Shown here in pieces: positions 1 to 8,921 of a stretch of 48,155 nt of DNA; the first letter of the stretch is position 1; the number at the start of each line of letters is the position of its first letter. Source of the DNA: Mycobacteriales bacterium (lineage in GTDB: Bacteria; Actinomycetota; Actinomycetes; Mycobacteriales; QHCE01); assembly GCA_013362805.1 (NCBI GenBank), contig JABFVL010000069.1:1-48155 (forward strand). Direction: 5' to 3'. The notes below the pieces were generated by a model, which saw only the letters and a program-made list of their open reading frames with translations, was not told where the DNA came from and searched no databases. The translations under genes were made by a program, and so were the position numbers.

Positions 1-56
1 CAATTGAGCTTCGTGGCGTAAAAGAAGGGGTCATGAAATTTCCTGAAGATGCGTAA
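1..56 (+). CDS. possible 3' end of an upstream gene (partial)
   Basis: From base 3 one frame stays open for 17 codons (ending ...KFPEDA) and stops at TAA 54-56. It could be the tail of a gene entering from the left. It is too short to identify, and an open stretch this short can occur by chance. Confidence 0.3.
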   Translation, partial: IELRGVKEGVMKFPEDA

Positions 57-164
57 CGTAAACGAAGGCCTGGAGGTAAAAGGCAGGTCAAAAAGAAAAA
101 TTCGTTAACGAACGCAACAAGCCATCACCGTGGCACGACGGAAGTCGATGTGTCGACGCCGCAC

Positions 165-297
165 CAGGTAAGCCATTGGCACAGCATAGATTATGCGCAC
201 AGTGAACACTAGCTTTGGCAAAGTGAGTGTGCGCGCGTTCACAATGGGAGCTCAAAAACGGCAGACCCATGAATCACAGGACTTACTAGATCAACAC
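165..297. repeat. diverged direct repeat, copy 1 (remnant)
   Basis: This stretch resembles 3463-3597. Shared blocks include GGTAAGC, GCGCA, GTGAACA, GCGTTCACAATGG, a run around ACCCA, and GATCAAC at the end. Copy 2 lies just upstream of the membrane-protein gene at 3598. Copy 1 has no such gene behind it, because the LysR gene ends at 307. It looks like the promoter and start region of a lost paralogue. The rest of 57-306 shows no supportable gene. Confidence 0.5.
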
Positions 298-306
298 ACA
301 GGTTTC

Positions 307-1233
307 TTAACCTTGGCCTACAACTTGGGGTTCCCGTACATAGCCGGTGATCGTGCGCGCCTCCGCGATCAATCGGGCGATCATGCTTTCCGGAGCATGT
401 TCGCTCCACACAATGGCGAGCTCAAAAGGTTCACCATCAGAAATAGGAATCCATCGGAGGTTATCCGCCAGTGCCACACCACTCAATGGTTCTGGAGCAA
501 GCCAAATGCCCCGCCCACGAGCAACTCCTAGCAAGGCGTCCTCCATGGTGGGAAACTTCGGTCCATACGGTGCGCGAACCCCATCTGGCCTAGGGTCGGC
601 CATCCAAAAACGTTCGGATTCCTCGGAAGTGAGCACGTCAGGCCGCAACACCAATTCGGTACTAATGTCGGCCATGTTCACCGCCGAACGTTCCGCCAAC
701 CTATGCCGCGTCGGCAACACCACCGCGTGACTATCGGACCGGATTACGGCATGCCTCAACCCAACATCGCCAATGGGAAGCCACATAAACGCGGCGTCCG
801 CCCGGCCCTCGCGGAGCAACGCCAACTCATCCCGGGGGGTCGCGACGCTGGTCAACGCAACGTTCAAGCCCGGCACAGTAGATTCGAGTTTGTCGGCAAG
901 GTCCACCACGAAAAGACTAGTCGCGTATGGGCAGCATCCCAGCCGAAGAGTGCCGGCCTGCTCATCTGCCGCAATACGGACCCGACGAACGACCTCGGCA
1001 AGATCATCCAGCACCATCTTGCCGCCCGCTAGGAGTTCCTCTCCAGCTGAGGTCAGCAGGACGCCACGAGAGGTGCGCACGAGCAATGCGACATTCAGCG
1101 TACGTTCGAGTTGTTGGATGTGGCTCGATACGGCCTGCTGGGTGAGGTGGAGGCGGTTAGCGGCACGGGTGATATTGAGTTCGCTCGCCACGGCAAGGAA
1201 AGATTTTAGGTGCCGTACATCAATATCGTCCAT
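307..1233 (-). CDS. LysR-family transcriptional regulator
   Basis: A 308-residue LysR-type regulator. Residues about 3-62 form the winged helix-turn-helix (FLAVASELNITRAANRLHLT, then SSHIQQLERTL). The rest is the periplasmic-binding-protein-like effector domain, which in this family senses a small metabolite. I chose ATG 1233 (MDDIDVRHLK) over a TTG 24 bases upstream because the HTH begins right after it, as is usual. No strong ribosome-binding site is visible. It is divergent from the SnoaL/hydrolase genes starting at 1410, the classic arrangement for a LysR regulator controlling the neighbouring operon and itself. The substrate is unknown. Confidence 0.88.
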   Translation of the reverse strand: MDDIDVRHLKSFLAVASELNITRAANRLHLTQQAVSSHIQQLERTLNVALLVRTSRGVLLTSAGEELLAGGKMVLDDLAEVVRRVRIAADEQAGTLRLGCCPYATSLFVVDLADKLESTVPGLNVALTSVATPRDELALLREGRADAAFMWLPIGDVGLRHAVIRSDSHAVVLPTRHRLAERSAVNMADISTELVLRPDVLTSEESERFWMADPRPDGVRAPYGPKFPTMEDALLGVARGRGIWLAPEPLSGVALADNLRWIPISDGEPFELAIVWSEHAPESMIARLIAEARTITGYVREPQVVGQG

Positions 1234-1409
1234 GTAAACACCATAAAGCCGTGACAAGTCTTTTTTGTAGCTGACCTCGCAAAACTATTGTTTCTCAACC
1301 CCCAGCTGGCGCTGCCATAGTTGGAGGGGGAACCCGCCAACTGCGAATTTAGTATCCGTTGCTGTCGGAGCACCCTAGATTCAGCGAACTTAGCTTCAAG
1401 AAGGTAATG
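1234..1409. promoter_or_regulatory. divergent promoter region, LysR gene / SnoaL operon
   Basis: This 176-base gap separates the divergent starts. It carries an AACTAT block near 1285 and its inverse, ATAGTT, near 1318, about 30 bases apart, with a CCAGCTGG palindrome between them. Paired inverted blocks in a divergent LysR intergenic region are what one expects of the operator; the exact site is inferred. Confidence 0.4.
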
Positions 1410-1889
1410 ATGAGCAACGAAACTTCGACGGCGCGTGATGTGACTGCCGCCATAGACCGCTGGGAGATCGCTGAGGTCTGCGTGCGGATGGCGTGGCATG
1501 CGGATCAGCGTGAATGGGACAAACTTACCCGTGTTTTCGCCGACAAGGTTGAGCTCGATTACACAAGCCTCAACGGCGGGGAACCAGTCACGCTTACCCC
1601 AGATCAAATAGCGACTGGGTGGTCGAGCGTATTGGGCACATTCGATGCCACCCAGCACCTAACGGGCAATCATCTAGTGACCCTAGACGGAGATCAAGCG
1701 GTGTGCACCGCATCCTTTCAAGCCACACATCGCCTTCACAGCACAGTGGGTTCTGGACTATGGACCTTGGGCGGCACCTATCACTTCGACCTGATTCGCA
1801 CGGATGCCGGATGGCGAATCAGCCGGGTCGTCATGAAGGCCACCTGGGGTGATGGCAATCAAGAACTATTGACGCGGGCTTCCCAATGA
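1410..1889 (+). CDS. SnoaL/NTF2-like protein (nuclear transport factor 2 fold)
   Basis: About 159 residues with the cone-shaped NTF2/SnoaL_4 pattern: N-terminal helices around IDRWEIAEVCVRMAWHAD, then strands ending DLIRTDAGWRISRVVMKATW. Members include polyketide cyclases, dehydratases and ketosteroid-isomerase-like enzymes, and many are of unknown function. I chose ATG 1410 because AGAAGG precedes it at good spacing; ATG 1407 is the alternative. Its stop overlaps the next start (ATGA), so the two are translationally coupled. Together with the following hydrolase it may form a small catabolic or detoxification operon under the divergent LysR regulator. Confidence 0.8.
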   Translation: MSNETSTARDVTAAIDRWEIAEVCVRMAWHADQREWDKLTRVFADKVELDYTSLNGGEPVTLTPDQIATGWSSVLGTFDATQHLTGNHLVTLDGDQAVCTASFQATHRLHSTVGSGLWTLGGTYHFDLIRTDAGWRISRVVMKATWGDGNQELLTRASQ

Positions 1890-2335
1890 AACCCCGGGCC
1901 CTGATCGTCGCGGCCGGAGTTGGCCTGCTTCTGGTGGGTGGCTTGCTCGCCGGTGTGGCGTTCCGGCCAGATGAGGGGGACAAAAGTTCTGGGCCCTCAC
2001 CAAATCCCGAAACGCTTGTCTCCCTTCCTCCAGCCGCACAGCGTTACGTGGATGCGGTCGCGGCAGACGACCTGGACGGGTTGGTCGCCGCTTTTGCCCC
2101 AGATGCGCTCATCGTCGATGTGGGGCGCGAAATTCGCGGGCACGACGCGATTCGCCACTGGGCAGATACAGAAGTTATCGGAGGCAGGCTCACAGTCCTC
2201 AACAACGAGCCAGATGAGCGCGGCACAACAATGCTGGTGCGATTCGCCCCAAGCGGCACTGGCGGTTTTGAAGCCCGCTATGTCTTCTACATCGAAAACG
2301 ACCATATCGTCCGCGCAGAGTTGACGTACGCGTAA
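1886..2335 (+). CDS. membrane-anchored SnoaL/NTF2-like protein
   Basis: 149 residues. Residues about 5-26 form a hydrophobic signal or anchor (LIVAAGVGLLLVGGLLAGVA), followed by a polar linker and an NTF2-like domain (AQRYVDAVAADDLDGLVAAF, FAPDALIVD, GHDAIRHW). The domain is therefore probably outside the membrane, unlike its cytoplasmic neighbour at 1410. It starts inside the previous stop codon (ATGA), indicating coupling. No catalytic residues can be assigned. Confidence 0.75.
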   Translation: MKPRALIVAAGVGLLLVGGLLAGVAFRPDEGDKSSGPSPNPETLVSLPPAAQRYVDAVAADDLDGLVAAFAPDALIVDVGREIRGHDAIRHWADTEVIGGRLTVLNNEPDERGTTMLVRFAPSGTGGFEARYVFYIENDHIVRAELTYA

Positions 2336-2377
2336 TCGCGCTCCGCGACCACGCATCTTCAATTACCAGGAGTTAAA

Positions 2378-3271
2378 ATGTCTTACGAGAAAGTAACTTT
2401 TGCCAGCGGCGATGTTTCGCTGATAGGCAATCTTTATCTGCCCGAGAACGCGACGCAGAGCAGCCCCGCGCCTGGGGTCGCTGTAGCCGGTACCTGGACG
2501 AGCGTTAAGGAATTGATGGCTAATCGCTACGCTCAGCGCCTCGCCGAACGTGGAATCGCCGCGCTGTCCTTCGACTTCACCGGCTTCGGGGAATCTGAAG
2601 GTGAACCCCGCGATGTGGAATCACCGGCGCGAAAAATCGCGGACATTCACCACGCGGTGACGTTCCTTACCGAGCACCCGGCTATTGACCAAAATAAGGT
2701 GGGTGCGCTCGGGATTTGCGCGGCAGCTATGTACATGGCCGACAACACGTCCAACGACCCACGAGTCAAATCCCTAGCCCTGGTCGCACCATGGCTGCAC
2801 GACGCGGCAATTTGTCAAGACGCATACGGCGGCGCCGAAGCCGTTGCTAGCCGGATCAAGACTGCCACACAGTCGCGAACCCACTATGAAGAAACTGGTG
2901 AGGTCGACTACGTACCAGTGGTGAGCGCGACAGATCCCACCGCAGCGATGCCGTTCGAGATCGACTTTTATCTCAACCCTGAACGCGGCGGCATTCCTGC
3001 CTGGCCGAACAGGTTCGCGCTGATGTCTTGGTCAGATTGGTTGACTTATGATGCGATCGCTCTGGCGCCGCAGATCAATCAGCCCACATTGCTCGTGCAT
3101 AGCGAAGAAGCCGCGATCCCAGAAGGCGCGCACCGCTTCTACGCGGGGCTGACCGGACCAAAGAGTATTTTCTGGACTCAGGGCACACAGTTCGACTTTT
3201 ACGATCAGGAACCGCAGGTGACCATAGCTTCTGATACAGCTGCTGCGCATTTCCACCGCACGTTGGTGTAG
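2378..3271 (+). CDS. alpha/beta hydrolase, Cys at the nucleophile position
   Basis: 297 residues of the COG1073/dienelactone-hydrolase-like alpha/beta fold: an oxyanion-side strand (PGVAVAGTW), SFDFTGFGES, and the nucleophile elbow VGALGICAAAMY near residue 114. The elbow reads G-I-C-A-A, so a cysteine replaces the usual serine, as in dienelactone hydrolases and some COG1073 members. Late residues include a conserved-looking HSEEAAIPEGAHRFY and a candidate catalytic histidine near AAAHFH. An AGGAG site lies six bases before ATG 2378. It is third in the SnoaL operon and followed by a terminator. The substrate is unknown. Confidence 0.82.
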   Translation: MSYEKVTFASGDVSLIGNLYLPENATQSSPAPGVAVAGTWTSVKELMANRYAQRLAERGIAALSFDFTGFGESEGEPRDVESPARKIADIHHAVTFLTEHPAIDQNKVGALGICAAAMYMADNTSNDPRVKSLALVAPWLHDAAICQDAYGGAEAVASRIKTATQSRTHYEETGEVDYVPVVSATDPTAAMPFEIDFYLNPERGGIPAWPNRFALMSWSDWLTYDAIALAPQINQPTLLVHSEEAAIPEGAHRFYAGLTGPKSIFWTQGTQFDFYDQEPQVTIASDTAAAHFHRTLV

Positions 3272-3278
3272 CGAAGCC

Positions 3279-3323
3279 GTGCGTGTGCCGGTTCGCCCCA
3301 ACAAAGTCGGCGCACGCACTTTT
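3279..3323 (+). terminator. intrinsic terminator after the hydrolase
   Basis: A 12-bp stem with one G-U pair: GTGCGTGTGCCG (3279-3290) pairs with CGGCGCACGCAC (3308-3319), followed by TTTT. It ends the 1410-3271 operon. Confidence 0.75.
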
Positions 3324-3462
3324 AACAGCATCAGCACTCCTTTAACAGGAGAATGTCTCTTGCTACTGTGGGAATCCCGCACTTCGCGTGAATCCACAAT
3401 GAACCACTGACGGGTCGCTTCGAGAAAATCGTTAAGTGCCCAAAAGCTCAGAGCCGGCAATC

Positions 3463-3597
3463 ACCCAAGGTAAGCGGGTGTCCCACAGATTACGCGCATG
3501 GTGAACATCCGTTGTTCACCAGCGGACAGTGTTTGCGTTCACAATGGACATTTGTAACCGGCGACCCACAAACCGCAACAGCTGGCAAGATCAACCC
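3463..3597. repeat. diverged direct repeat, copy 2, upstream of the 3598 gene
   Basis: Partner of 165-297. It carries a perfect inverted repeat, GGTGAACA (3500-3507) / TGTTCACC (3513-3520), and a further GTTCAC half-site at 3537. Copy 1 keeps the first half-site (GTGAACA) and the later GTTCAC, but not the inner TGTTCACC. The remaining part of the 3272-3597 gap holds only the terminator and no supportable gene. Confidence 0.5.
3500..3520. promoter_or_regulatory. perfect inverted repeat, candidate operator
   Basis: Arms GGTGAACA and TGTTCACC with a 5-base spacer, about 78 bases upstream of the ATG at 3598. The symmetry fits binding of a dimeric regulator. Which regulator is unknown. Confidence 0.5.
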
Positions 3598-4587
3598 ATG
3601 ACTACTGAGCGTCCCGGATTTCTACGCCGATTTGCACGCTGGGTTCTCGCAACATTGAGCCTTAGTGCCTGGGCGGCGGTCCTGACCGCTTCGTTGTACT
3701 TGCCCGAAAAGCGGGCCGAGATCTTTTTAAAATACGTCCAAGTTCTCGCCTGGCCGAGTGCCGTCGTCGGCATCGTCTTTCTCCTGCGGCGCCATCTGCC
3801 ATCCACAATGCAAGATTGGTCCCAGCGCCTCCGAACAGCTGAACTGCCACTAGGCATCCGCCTCGAACTCGACAGCGCCCAACGCTCCATGAGCGACGCC
3901 GACGCATCACTAGTCCCCCAGTCAGTGCCACCAGCACGCCACACCCACTACAATCCGCCAATCCCCCGAGGCGAAACCCACCCCCACCCAACGCAGGCGA
4001 CCACGCACCCACATAGTTGGATGGAAGAGGAACAAGCCCGACTTATCACCGACGCTTACGACATGAAGGACGAATTCGACGAAGAACCACCGAGCGATCT
4101 CGAATCACCCCACCATCGATACACCCCGCATGCCGAAGAATCCGACACTCAATCCAGAAGGCGCATGCCCCCACAACAAACCGATGGGACCAATTCGCTC
4201 TATGCCATCCCACCCGGCCACACGTCAACGCCCACACCACCCTCATTCAACGACCTGCCCCAGGTGCACGGAGAAGATGGCGTGAGCGCTTGGGCCCTGG
4301 CCACCGCGTATGACCGCTTGTACTCCTACCTCCGGGCGCTACGCGGATCACATTCCGCGAGCGCCAGCACACTTTCGGGATACGCACTACAACTCGCCGA
4401 AGCCACCGGACACAAAGGATGGATCTCCCTGGCCCAAGGCCTCGCCGCGATAGAACGAGTTCGGAAAATCAGCACAGCCGAGAAGCTCGACCCCGCCGCT
4501 CGCGAAGAATACTTGGCGACATTGGTACGCGCCGCCAGAACCGCGACCCAACTCGCGAGCGCGAGCGTGAGCCACACAGCCGCGTAG
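3598..4587 (+). CDS. two-TM membrane protein with Pro/His-rich middle, unknown function
   Basis: 329 residues from ATG 3598 (MTTERPGFLRR). There are two predicted membrane segments, at about residues 15-35 (WVLATLSLSAWAAVLTASLY) and 42-62 (VLAWPSAVVGIVFLL). A long low-complexity Pro/His/Thr-rich acidic stretch follows (about residues 90-220), then a compact helical C-terminal domain (YDRLYSYLRALRG to RAARTATQLAS). I do not recognise the family. An in-frame upstream start at 3529 would run into the repeat and is less likely. Its stop is only 12 bases from the convergent smc stop. Confidence 0.65.
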   Translation: MTTERPGFLRRFARWVLATLSLSAWAAVLTASLYLPEKRAEIFLKYVQVLAWPSAVVGIVFLLRRHLPSTMQDWSQRLRTAELPLGIRLELDSAQRSMSDADASLVPQSVPPARHTHYNPPIPRGETHPHPTQATTHPHSWMEEEQARLITDAYDMKDEFDEEPPSDLESPHHRYTPHAEESDTQSRRRMPPQQTDGTNSLYAIPPGHTSTPTPPSFNDLPQVHGEDGVSAWALATAYDRLYSYLRALRGSHSASASTLSGYALQLAEATGHKGWISLAQGLAAIERVRKISTAEKLDPAAREEYLATLVRAARTATQLASASVSHTAA

Positions 4588-4599
4588 CGATCAATGAGG

Positions 4600-7500
4600 T
4601 CACGCGGGTTCGCGAAGCCGCTGCGAAATCACTTGCGTGATGCCATCGCCACGCATACTCACGCCATAGAGCGCATCGCCGATTTCCATGGTGCGCTTTT
4701 GGTGCGTGATGATGATCAACTGACTTGTTTCGCACAAGTGCTTGAGAGCATCCAACAGTCGGCCCAGGTTCGTATCGTCCAACGCCGCCTCAACCTCGTC
4801 CATCAAATAGAACGGGGAAGGGCGCGCCCGGAAGATCGCTACCAACAAGGCCACCGCAGTCAGCGAACGCTCGCCACCAGAGAGCAATGACAGCCGCTTC
4901 ACCTTCTTGCCCGGCGGACGTGCCTCCACCTCAACTCCGGTGGTGAGCATGTCCTCCGGATCGGTCAGCAACAAACGACCTTCACCGCCGGGGAAAAGCA
5001 TCTTAAACACGATATCGAACTCACGCGCGGTGTCCTCGAAAGCTGATTTGAACACCTCATGAATCCGATCGTCGACCTCTTTCACGACGGTCAACAAATC
5101 ACGGCGCGTCGCTTTAAGGTCCTCAAGCTGCGTGGACAAGAACGCGTGGCGTTCCTCCAATGCCGCGAACTCCTCCAAAGCAAGCGGATTCACCTTGCCC
5201 AACAACGACAGTTCGCGTTCGGCCCGATTAGCTCGCTTTTCTTGCGTGGCACGGTGATACGGCAAGGGCGGAGGTACCGGCTCACCATCCGCCTCAGCCT
5301 GCGCCAACTCCGCCGGAGATGCAGGCACCGGCACGGTTGGGCCATATTCGGCGACCAAAACATCCACATCGACGCCGAAATCCTCGGCCGCTTTGACTTC
5401 CAACTGTTCGATGCGCATCCGCTGCTCAGCCCGAGCCATCTCATCGCGGTGCACCGCATTCGTCAGCCGGTCAAGTTCCCCAGCGAACTCCCGCACGGCA
5501 CCGCGCAACTGCAGCAGTTCGCCCTCACGTTCTGCTTTGCGCTGCTGGCCTTCTTCACGTTGGGCGGCGGCGAGTTCCAAGGACCGCTGCACCCGTTCAG
5601 TTACCCGCGCGGCGACACTCGACACCGCCCGAGCAATGGCGGCACCCCGAGCCCGAGCAACCCGGGCTTGCTCGGCCCGCGCCCGCGCTTCCCGTTCCGC
5701 ACGTGCGGAACGCTCCAGTGAGTCCGCTCTACCCGCCAACGCTCGTGCGCGTTCCTCTCCAGTGCGCAGAGCAAGCCGAACTTCCATCTCGTTTTGCCGT
5801 GACTGGCCAGCCAACGCCTGAAACTCATCCCGCTCGGCGCTTGATGGCTCTTCATCTATCGGGGAAGACTGGGCCAAGTGCAGGCGCTCTTCAAGCTCCT
5901 CAATGCCCGCCAAGCTCTGCTCCCGGGCTTCTTCGGCTTTCACATGGGCGACTTTCAGTCGCTCAGCTTCCGCTTCAGCTGACCGAGCCGCCGAACCCAA
6001 TTGCGCCAGTCGTTCGGCGACCGCATTCATTTTCGCGTCAGACTCATTCAGCGCGGCCAGGGTGGCATTCACTTCGGCTTTGCGTGCCGCCGCGTTCTCC
6101 TGCGCCGCTTCCAGCTCGGCGGTGAGCTGTTGCACCACATTGGCGAAGCTGTGGTGTTTCTCTTTCGCTTCGTCGTGTGCTGCCTGCACTTCGATCAAAC
6201 TCGGTGCGCTTGTCGAGCCGCCTCCGGCCCAGTTCGCACCCAACATGTCCCCATGCGTGGTGACAGCTTTGGCACTGGGAATGTGTTCGACGAGTTGTTG
6301 CGCGGCTGCCAAATCGGCGACCAACGCGACTCGCTCCAACGAATGCCGCAGGGCGGGCAGCAATGGTTCCGGCGCGGATATAACCTCGATCGCCCACCGA
6401 GCGCCCTCGGGCAATGCTGGCCAATCTCGACGGTCACTGCCGGCAGCAGCGCCACCGATGACAACGCTGACTTGCCCGCCGTCTTCGCTTTTCAACAATT
6501 CCAGAGCGGCAACGGCGTCAGAAACCGAGTTCACCGCGACCCCATCGGCGAGACCACCCAGGGCGGCGGCAAGAGCCGCTTCCGAACCCGGCTCAACAGT
6601 GAGCAACGCGGCGACACTGCCCAACATGCCCGGGAGTTTTTCGGCAGCTGCCAAAAGAGCACCCGCACCGTCTTTGCGCGCTAGTCCCATGCCCAGGGCT
6701 TCGGCACGCGCTTTCCACTCCGTGGCGGCCTTCTCAGCCGATCGCAGCTGTTCACTGAGGGTCTTAACGCGTGCTGTCATCTCATCGAAACTGGTGGCAG
6801 CGGCGACATGTCGCTCATCAAGATCGAGCTCACCTTCGTCCAACCCCTCCACTTCGGCCTGGAGTTGTTCGAATTCGGCTTGCGCGGCACTTGCCCGTTG
6901 GGTTGCTTCGTTGACCGCCGCGTTAAGGCGTGCGATTTCGTCGGCCGCGGCTCCCGCCCGGCTTCGCGCGGTTTCAACTTGGCCGGTGAGCCGGGCGAGG
7001 CCTTCACGCCGATCGGCTACGGCACGCACGGCGGCGACGAGCGCCTTTTCGGCTTCGCTCGCCCGGCGCTCGTATTCGTTTCGTTGGGCGACGGCTTCGG
7101 CGAGACGTTCCCGATCGGCTTCGAGGGTTTCCTCGAGTTGCTCATGTTGGGCGCGGATCGTTTCGGCTTCACGTTCCAGAGCTTCTGGGTCACGTGAGGG
7201 CCGGGAATCTTCGGATTCTCGGCTCAGGAAGCGGACACGTTCATCTGCGAGTTGGGCGGTGCCGCGGTAGCGCTCGGCCAATGCGGACAGTCGGTACCAG
7301 GTTTCTTGAGCGCGCTGCAAAGCTGGTGCTTCTTCGGCTATCGCGGTATCGAGTTCGATTTCCCGTTCGCGGGCCGTGTTGAGTTTTTCTTCGACTTCGG
7401 CGCGCTTCGCCCGAGCCGCGCTTTCATCCGCGACATCTTTCTCTAGTTCAGCGCGCAGATGAACAAGGTCGTCGGCGAGCAGACGCTGCCGGGCATCGCG

Positions 7501-8166
7501 CAGGTCGGCTTGGATGGTGGCGGCCCGTCGGGCCATTTGCGCTTGTTTGCCGAGCGGTTTGAGTTGGCGTCGAATTTCAGTGGTGAGGTCGCCGAGCCGG
7601 GTGAGGTTGCCTTGCATAGCGTCCAACTTGCGGAGCGCTTTTTCTTTGCGCTTGCGGTGTTTGAGCACGCCGGCTGCTTCTTCGATGAAGCCCCGCCGAT
7701 CTTCGGGTCGGGCTGAGAGCACTGAATCGAGTTTGCCTTGGCCGACGATGACGTGCATCTCGCGGCCAATACCGGAGTCGCTGAGCAGTTCTTGGATGTC
7801 CAAGAGTCGGCAAGAGTTGCCGTTGATTTCGTATTCGGATTCGCCTGTGCGGAACAATCGCCGGGTGATCGACACTTCGGTGTAGTCGATGGGAAGGGCA
7901 CCATCGCTGTTGTCGATAGTCAAAGTCACTTCGGCGCGGCCTAGTGGCGCGCGGCCCGCAGTTCCAGCGAAGATGACGTCGTCCATCTTGCCGCCACGCA
8001 GGGCTTTAGCGCCCTGCTCCCCCAATACCCAGGCGATGGCGTCGACGACGTTGGACTTACCGGAACCGTTCGGGCCGACCACGCAGGTGATGCCGGGCTC
8101 GAAACGCAGCGTTGTTGCGGACGCGAAGGACTTGAAGCCCTTGAGCGTCAAGCTCTTCAAATGCAC
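4600..8166 (-). CDS. smc: chromosome segregation ATPase SMC
   Basis: 1188 residues, the usual SMC length. It forms an antiparallel coiled-coil dimer that organises and segregates the chromosome with ScpA/ScpB. Visible parts: N-terminal Walker A (GPNGSGKSN, about residues 32-40), a long first coiled coil rich in Arg/Glu/Ala, a hinge near residues 510-670, a second coiled coil, and the C-terminal ABC signature LLSGGERSL with Walker B FYLMDEVEAALDD. The GTG start at 8166 has AAGGT upstream. It lies downstream of rnc-mutM as in many actinobacteria, but the usual ftsY does not follow. Confidence 0.97.
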   Translation of the reverse strand: MHLKSLTLKGFKSFASATTLRFEPGITCVVGPNGSGKSNVVDAIAWVLGEQGAKALRGGKMDDVIFAGTAGRAPLGRAEVTLTIDNSDGALPIDYTEVSITRRLFRTGESEYEINGNSCRLLDIQELLSDSGIGREMHVIVGQGKLDSVLSARPEDRRGFIEEAAGVLKHRKRKEKALRKLDAMQGNLTRLGDLTTEIRRQLKPLGKQAQMARRAATIQADLRDARQRLLADDLVHLRAELEKDVADESAARAKRAEVEEKLNTAREREIELDTAIAEEAPALQRAQETWYRLSALAERYRGTAQLADERVRFLSRESEDSRPSRDPEALEREAETIRAQHEQLEETLEADRERLAEAVAQRNEYERRASEAEKALVAAVRAVADRREGLARLTGQVETARSRAGAAADEIARLNAAVNEATQRASAAQAEFEQLQAEVEGLDEGELDLDERHVAAATSFDEMTARVKTLSEQLRSAEKAATEWKARAEALGMGLARKDGAGALLAAAEKLPGMLGSVAALLTVEPGSEAALAAALGGLADGVAVNSVSDAVAALELLKSEDGGQVSVVIGGAAAGSDRRDWPALPEGARWAIEVISAPEPLLPALRHSLERVALVADLAAAQQLVEHIPSAKAVTTHGDMLGANWAGGGSTSAPSLIEVQAAHDEAKEKHHSFANVVQQLTAELEAAQENAAARKAEVNATLAALNESDAKMNAVAERLAQLGSAARSAEAEAERLKVAHVKAEEAREQSLAGIEELEERLHLAQSSPIDEEPSSAERDEFQALAGQSRQNEMEVRLALRTGEERARALAGRADSLERSARAEREARARAEQARVARARGAAIARAVSSVAARVTERVQRSLELAAAQREEGQQRKAEREGELLQLRGAVREFAGELDRLTNAVHRDEMARAEQRMRIEQLEVKAAEDFGVDVDVLVAEYGPTVPVPASPAELAQAEADGEPVPPPLPYHRATQEKRANRAERELSLLGKVNPLALEEFAALEERHAFLSTQLEDLKATRRDLLTVVKEVDDRIHEVFKSAFEDTAREFDIVFKMLFPGGEGRLLLTDPEDMLTTGVEVEARPPGKKVKRLSLLSGGERSLTAVALLVAIFRARPSPFYLMDEVEAALDDTNLGRLLDALKHLCETSQLIIITHQKRTMEIGDALYGVSMRGDGITQVISQRLREPA

Positions 8167-8219
8167 GAAGTGACCTTACGGCATAACTGCCATAAAGCTT
8201 GGCAGGTGCACCGGCGGTG

Positions 8220-8435
8220 TTAGGTCAGCGCCGGCTCTTCTAGCGCGGTCATGTGCGCTAGCTCGCGGGCATCAGCCATCTGATCCGCGTTGAGCGCGGC
8301 GTGCAAGCGGTCGTTTTCGGCTTGCAGGCGGGTGATCTCAAACTCTAGGGCCCGGTTTGTGGATCGCAACCGCTGGACCTCGTCGCGCAACCGCTGGTCG
8401 ACAGTGCCGACGTGGCCATACAGCGCCTTCGCCAT
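8220..8435 (-). CDS. small conserved coiled-coil protein
   Basis: 71 residues from ATG 8435 (MAKALYGHVG), which has AGGAG eight bases upstream. After a short conserved-looking head (AKALYGHVGTVDQRLRDEV) it forms a single coiled coil (RLRSTNRALEFEITRLQAEN). I recall similar small proteins beginning MAKAL-GHVG in other actinobacteria, annotated as hypothetical. It is immediately upstream of smc on the same strand, so it may be co-transcribed with it. Confidence 0.75.
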   Translation of the reverse strand: MAKALYGHVGTVDQRLRDEVQRLRSTNRALEFEITRLQAENDRLHAALNADQMADARELAHMTALEEPALT

Positions 8436-8921
8436 GGTATTAACTCCTGTTAGTTTGGCTCGCTGAAGGATTGCTGGAGGCTCCAACTGCCCTGGGGCGA
8501 GCATGGGCTATTTTCGTCTCACATATGTGGCAGCGAGTGGGACGCACCGCCAATGACGCGCATGGTGATGGGCGCGCGTAAGGGCGGCCTCTTTCATCCT
8601 CTCGCTGTTATTTGAGCTGGTCAATGCTTATGTGCCCGGCCTAACGACATGTTTTTATTTTGAACTATCTGATCGTGCGGCCGCCAGTTCGGCGAATGCG
8701 GGCACAAGGCACCCAGTGGTCGAGCATACGACGCCTGAGTATCAATACCCGCGCCATTATGGTATTTCCTGACGGCTATTTATGCCGCCCCTGCGGAGCG
8801 AGTCGGCACATTCTCGGGTTACCCAGCGACGTTTCCCCAGCTCGTGACACACAGCGACACTTCCACCACGTGGTTAACAGCGCTAACATGTCACACTTGC
8901 CCCCGCAAAAAGGAGCAGCAA
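8436..8921. other. divergent intergenic region, no gene supported
   Basis: 486 bases between the small coiled-coil gene and the CAP-domain gene. Open frames here lack a ribosome-binding site and family features. I see no tRNA-like fold or strong hairpin. It presumably carries the two promoters. Confidence 0.5.

Noticed and set aside
3352..3390. Twelve-codon open frame after AGGAG (MSLATVGIPHFA)
   Set aside because: Spacing to AGGAG is only one or two bases, and there is no regulatory codon run or following hairpin linked to the next gene.
5903..7270. Long plus-strand open frame (455 codons) opposite smc
   Set aside because: It is Ser/Ala/Arg-rich without domains and lies antisense to the coiled-coil part of SMC, where biased codons keep the other strand open.
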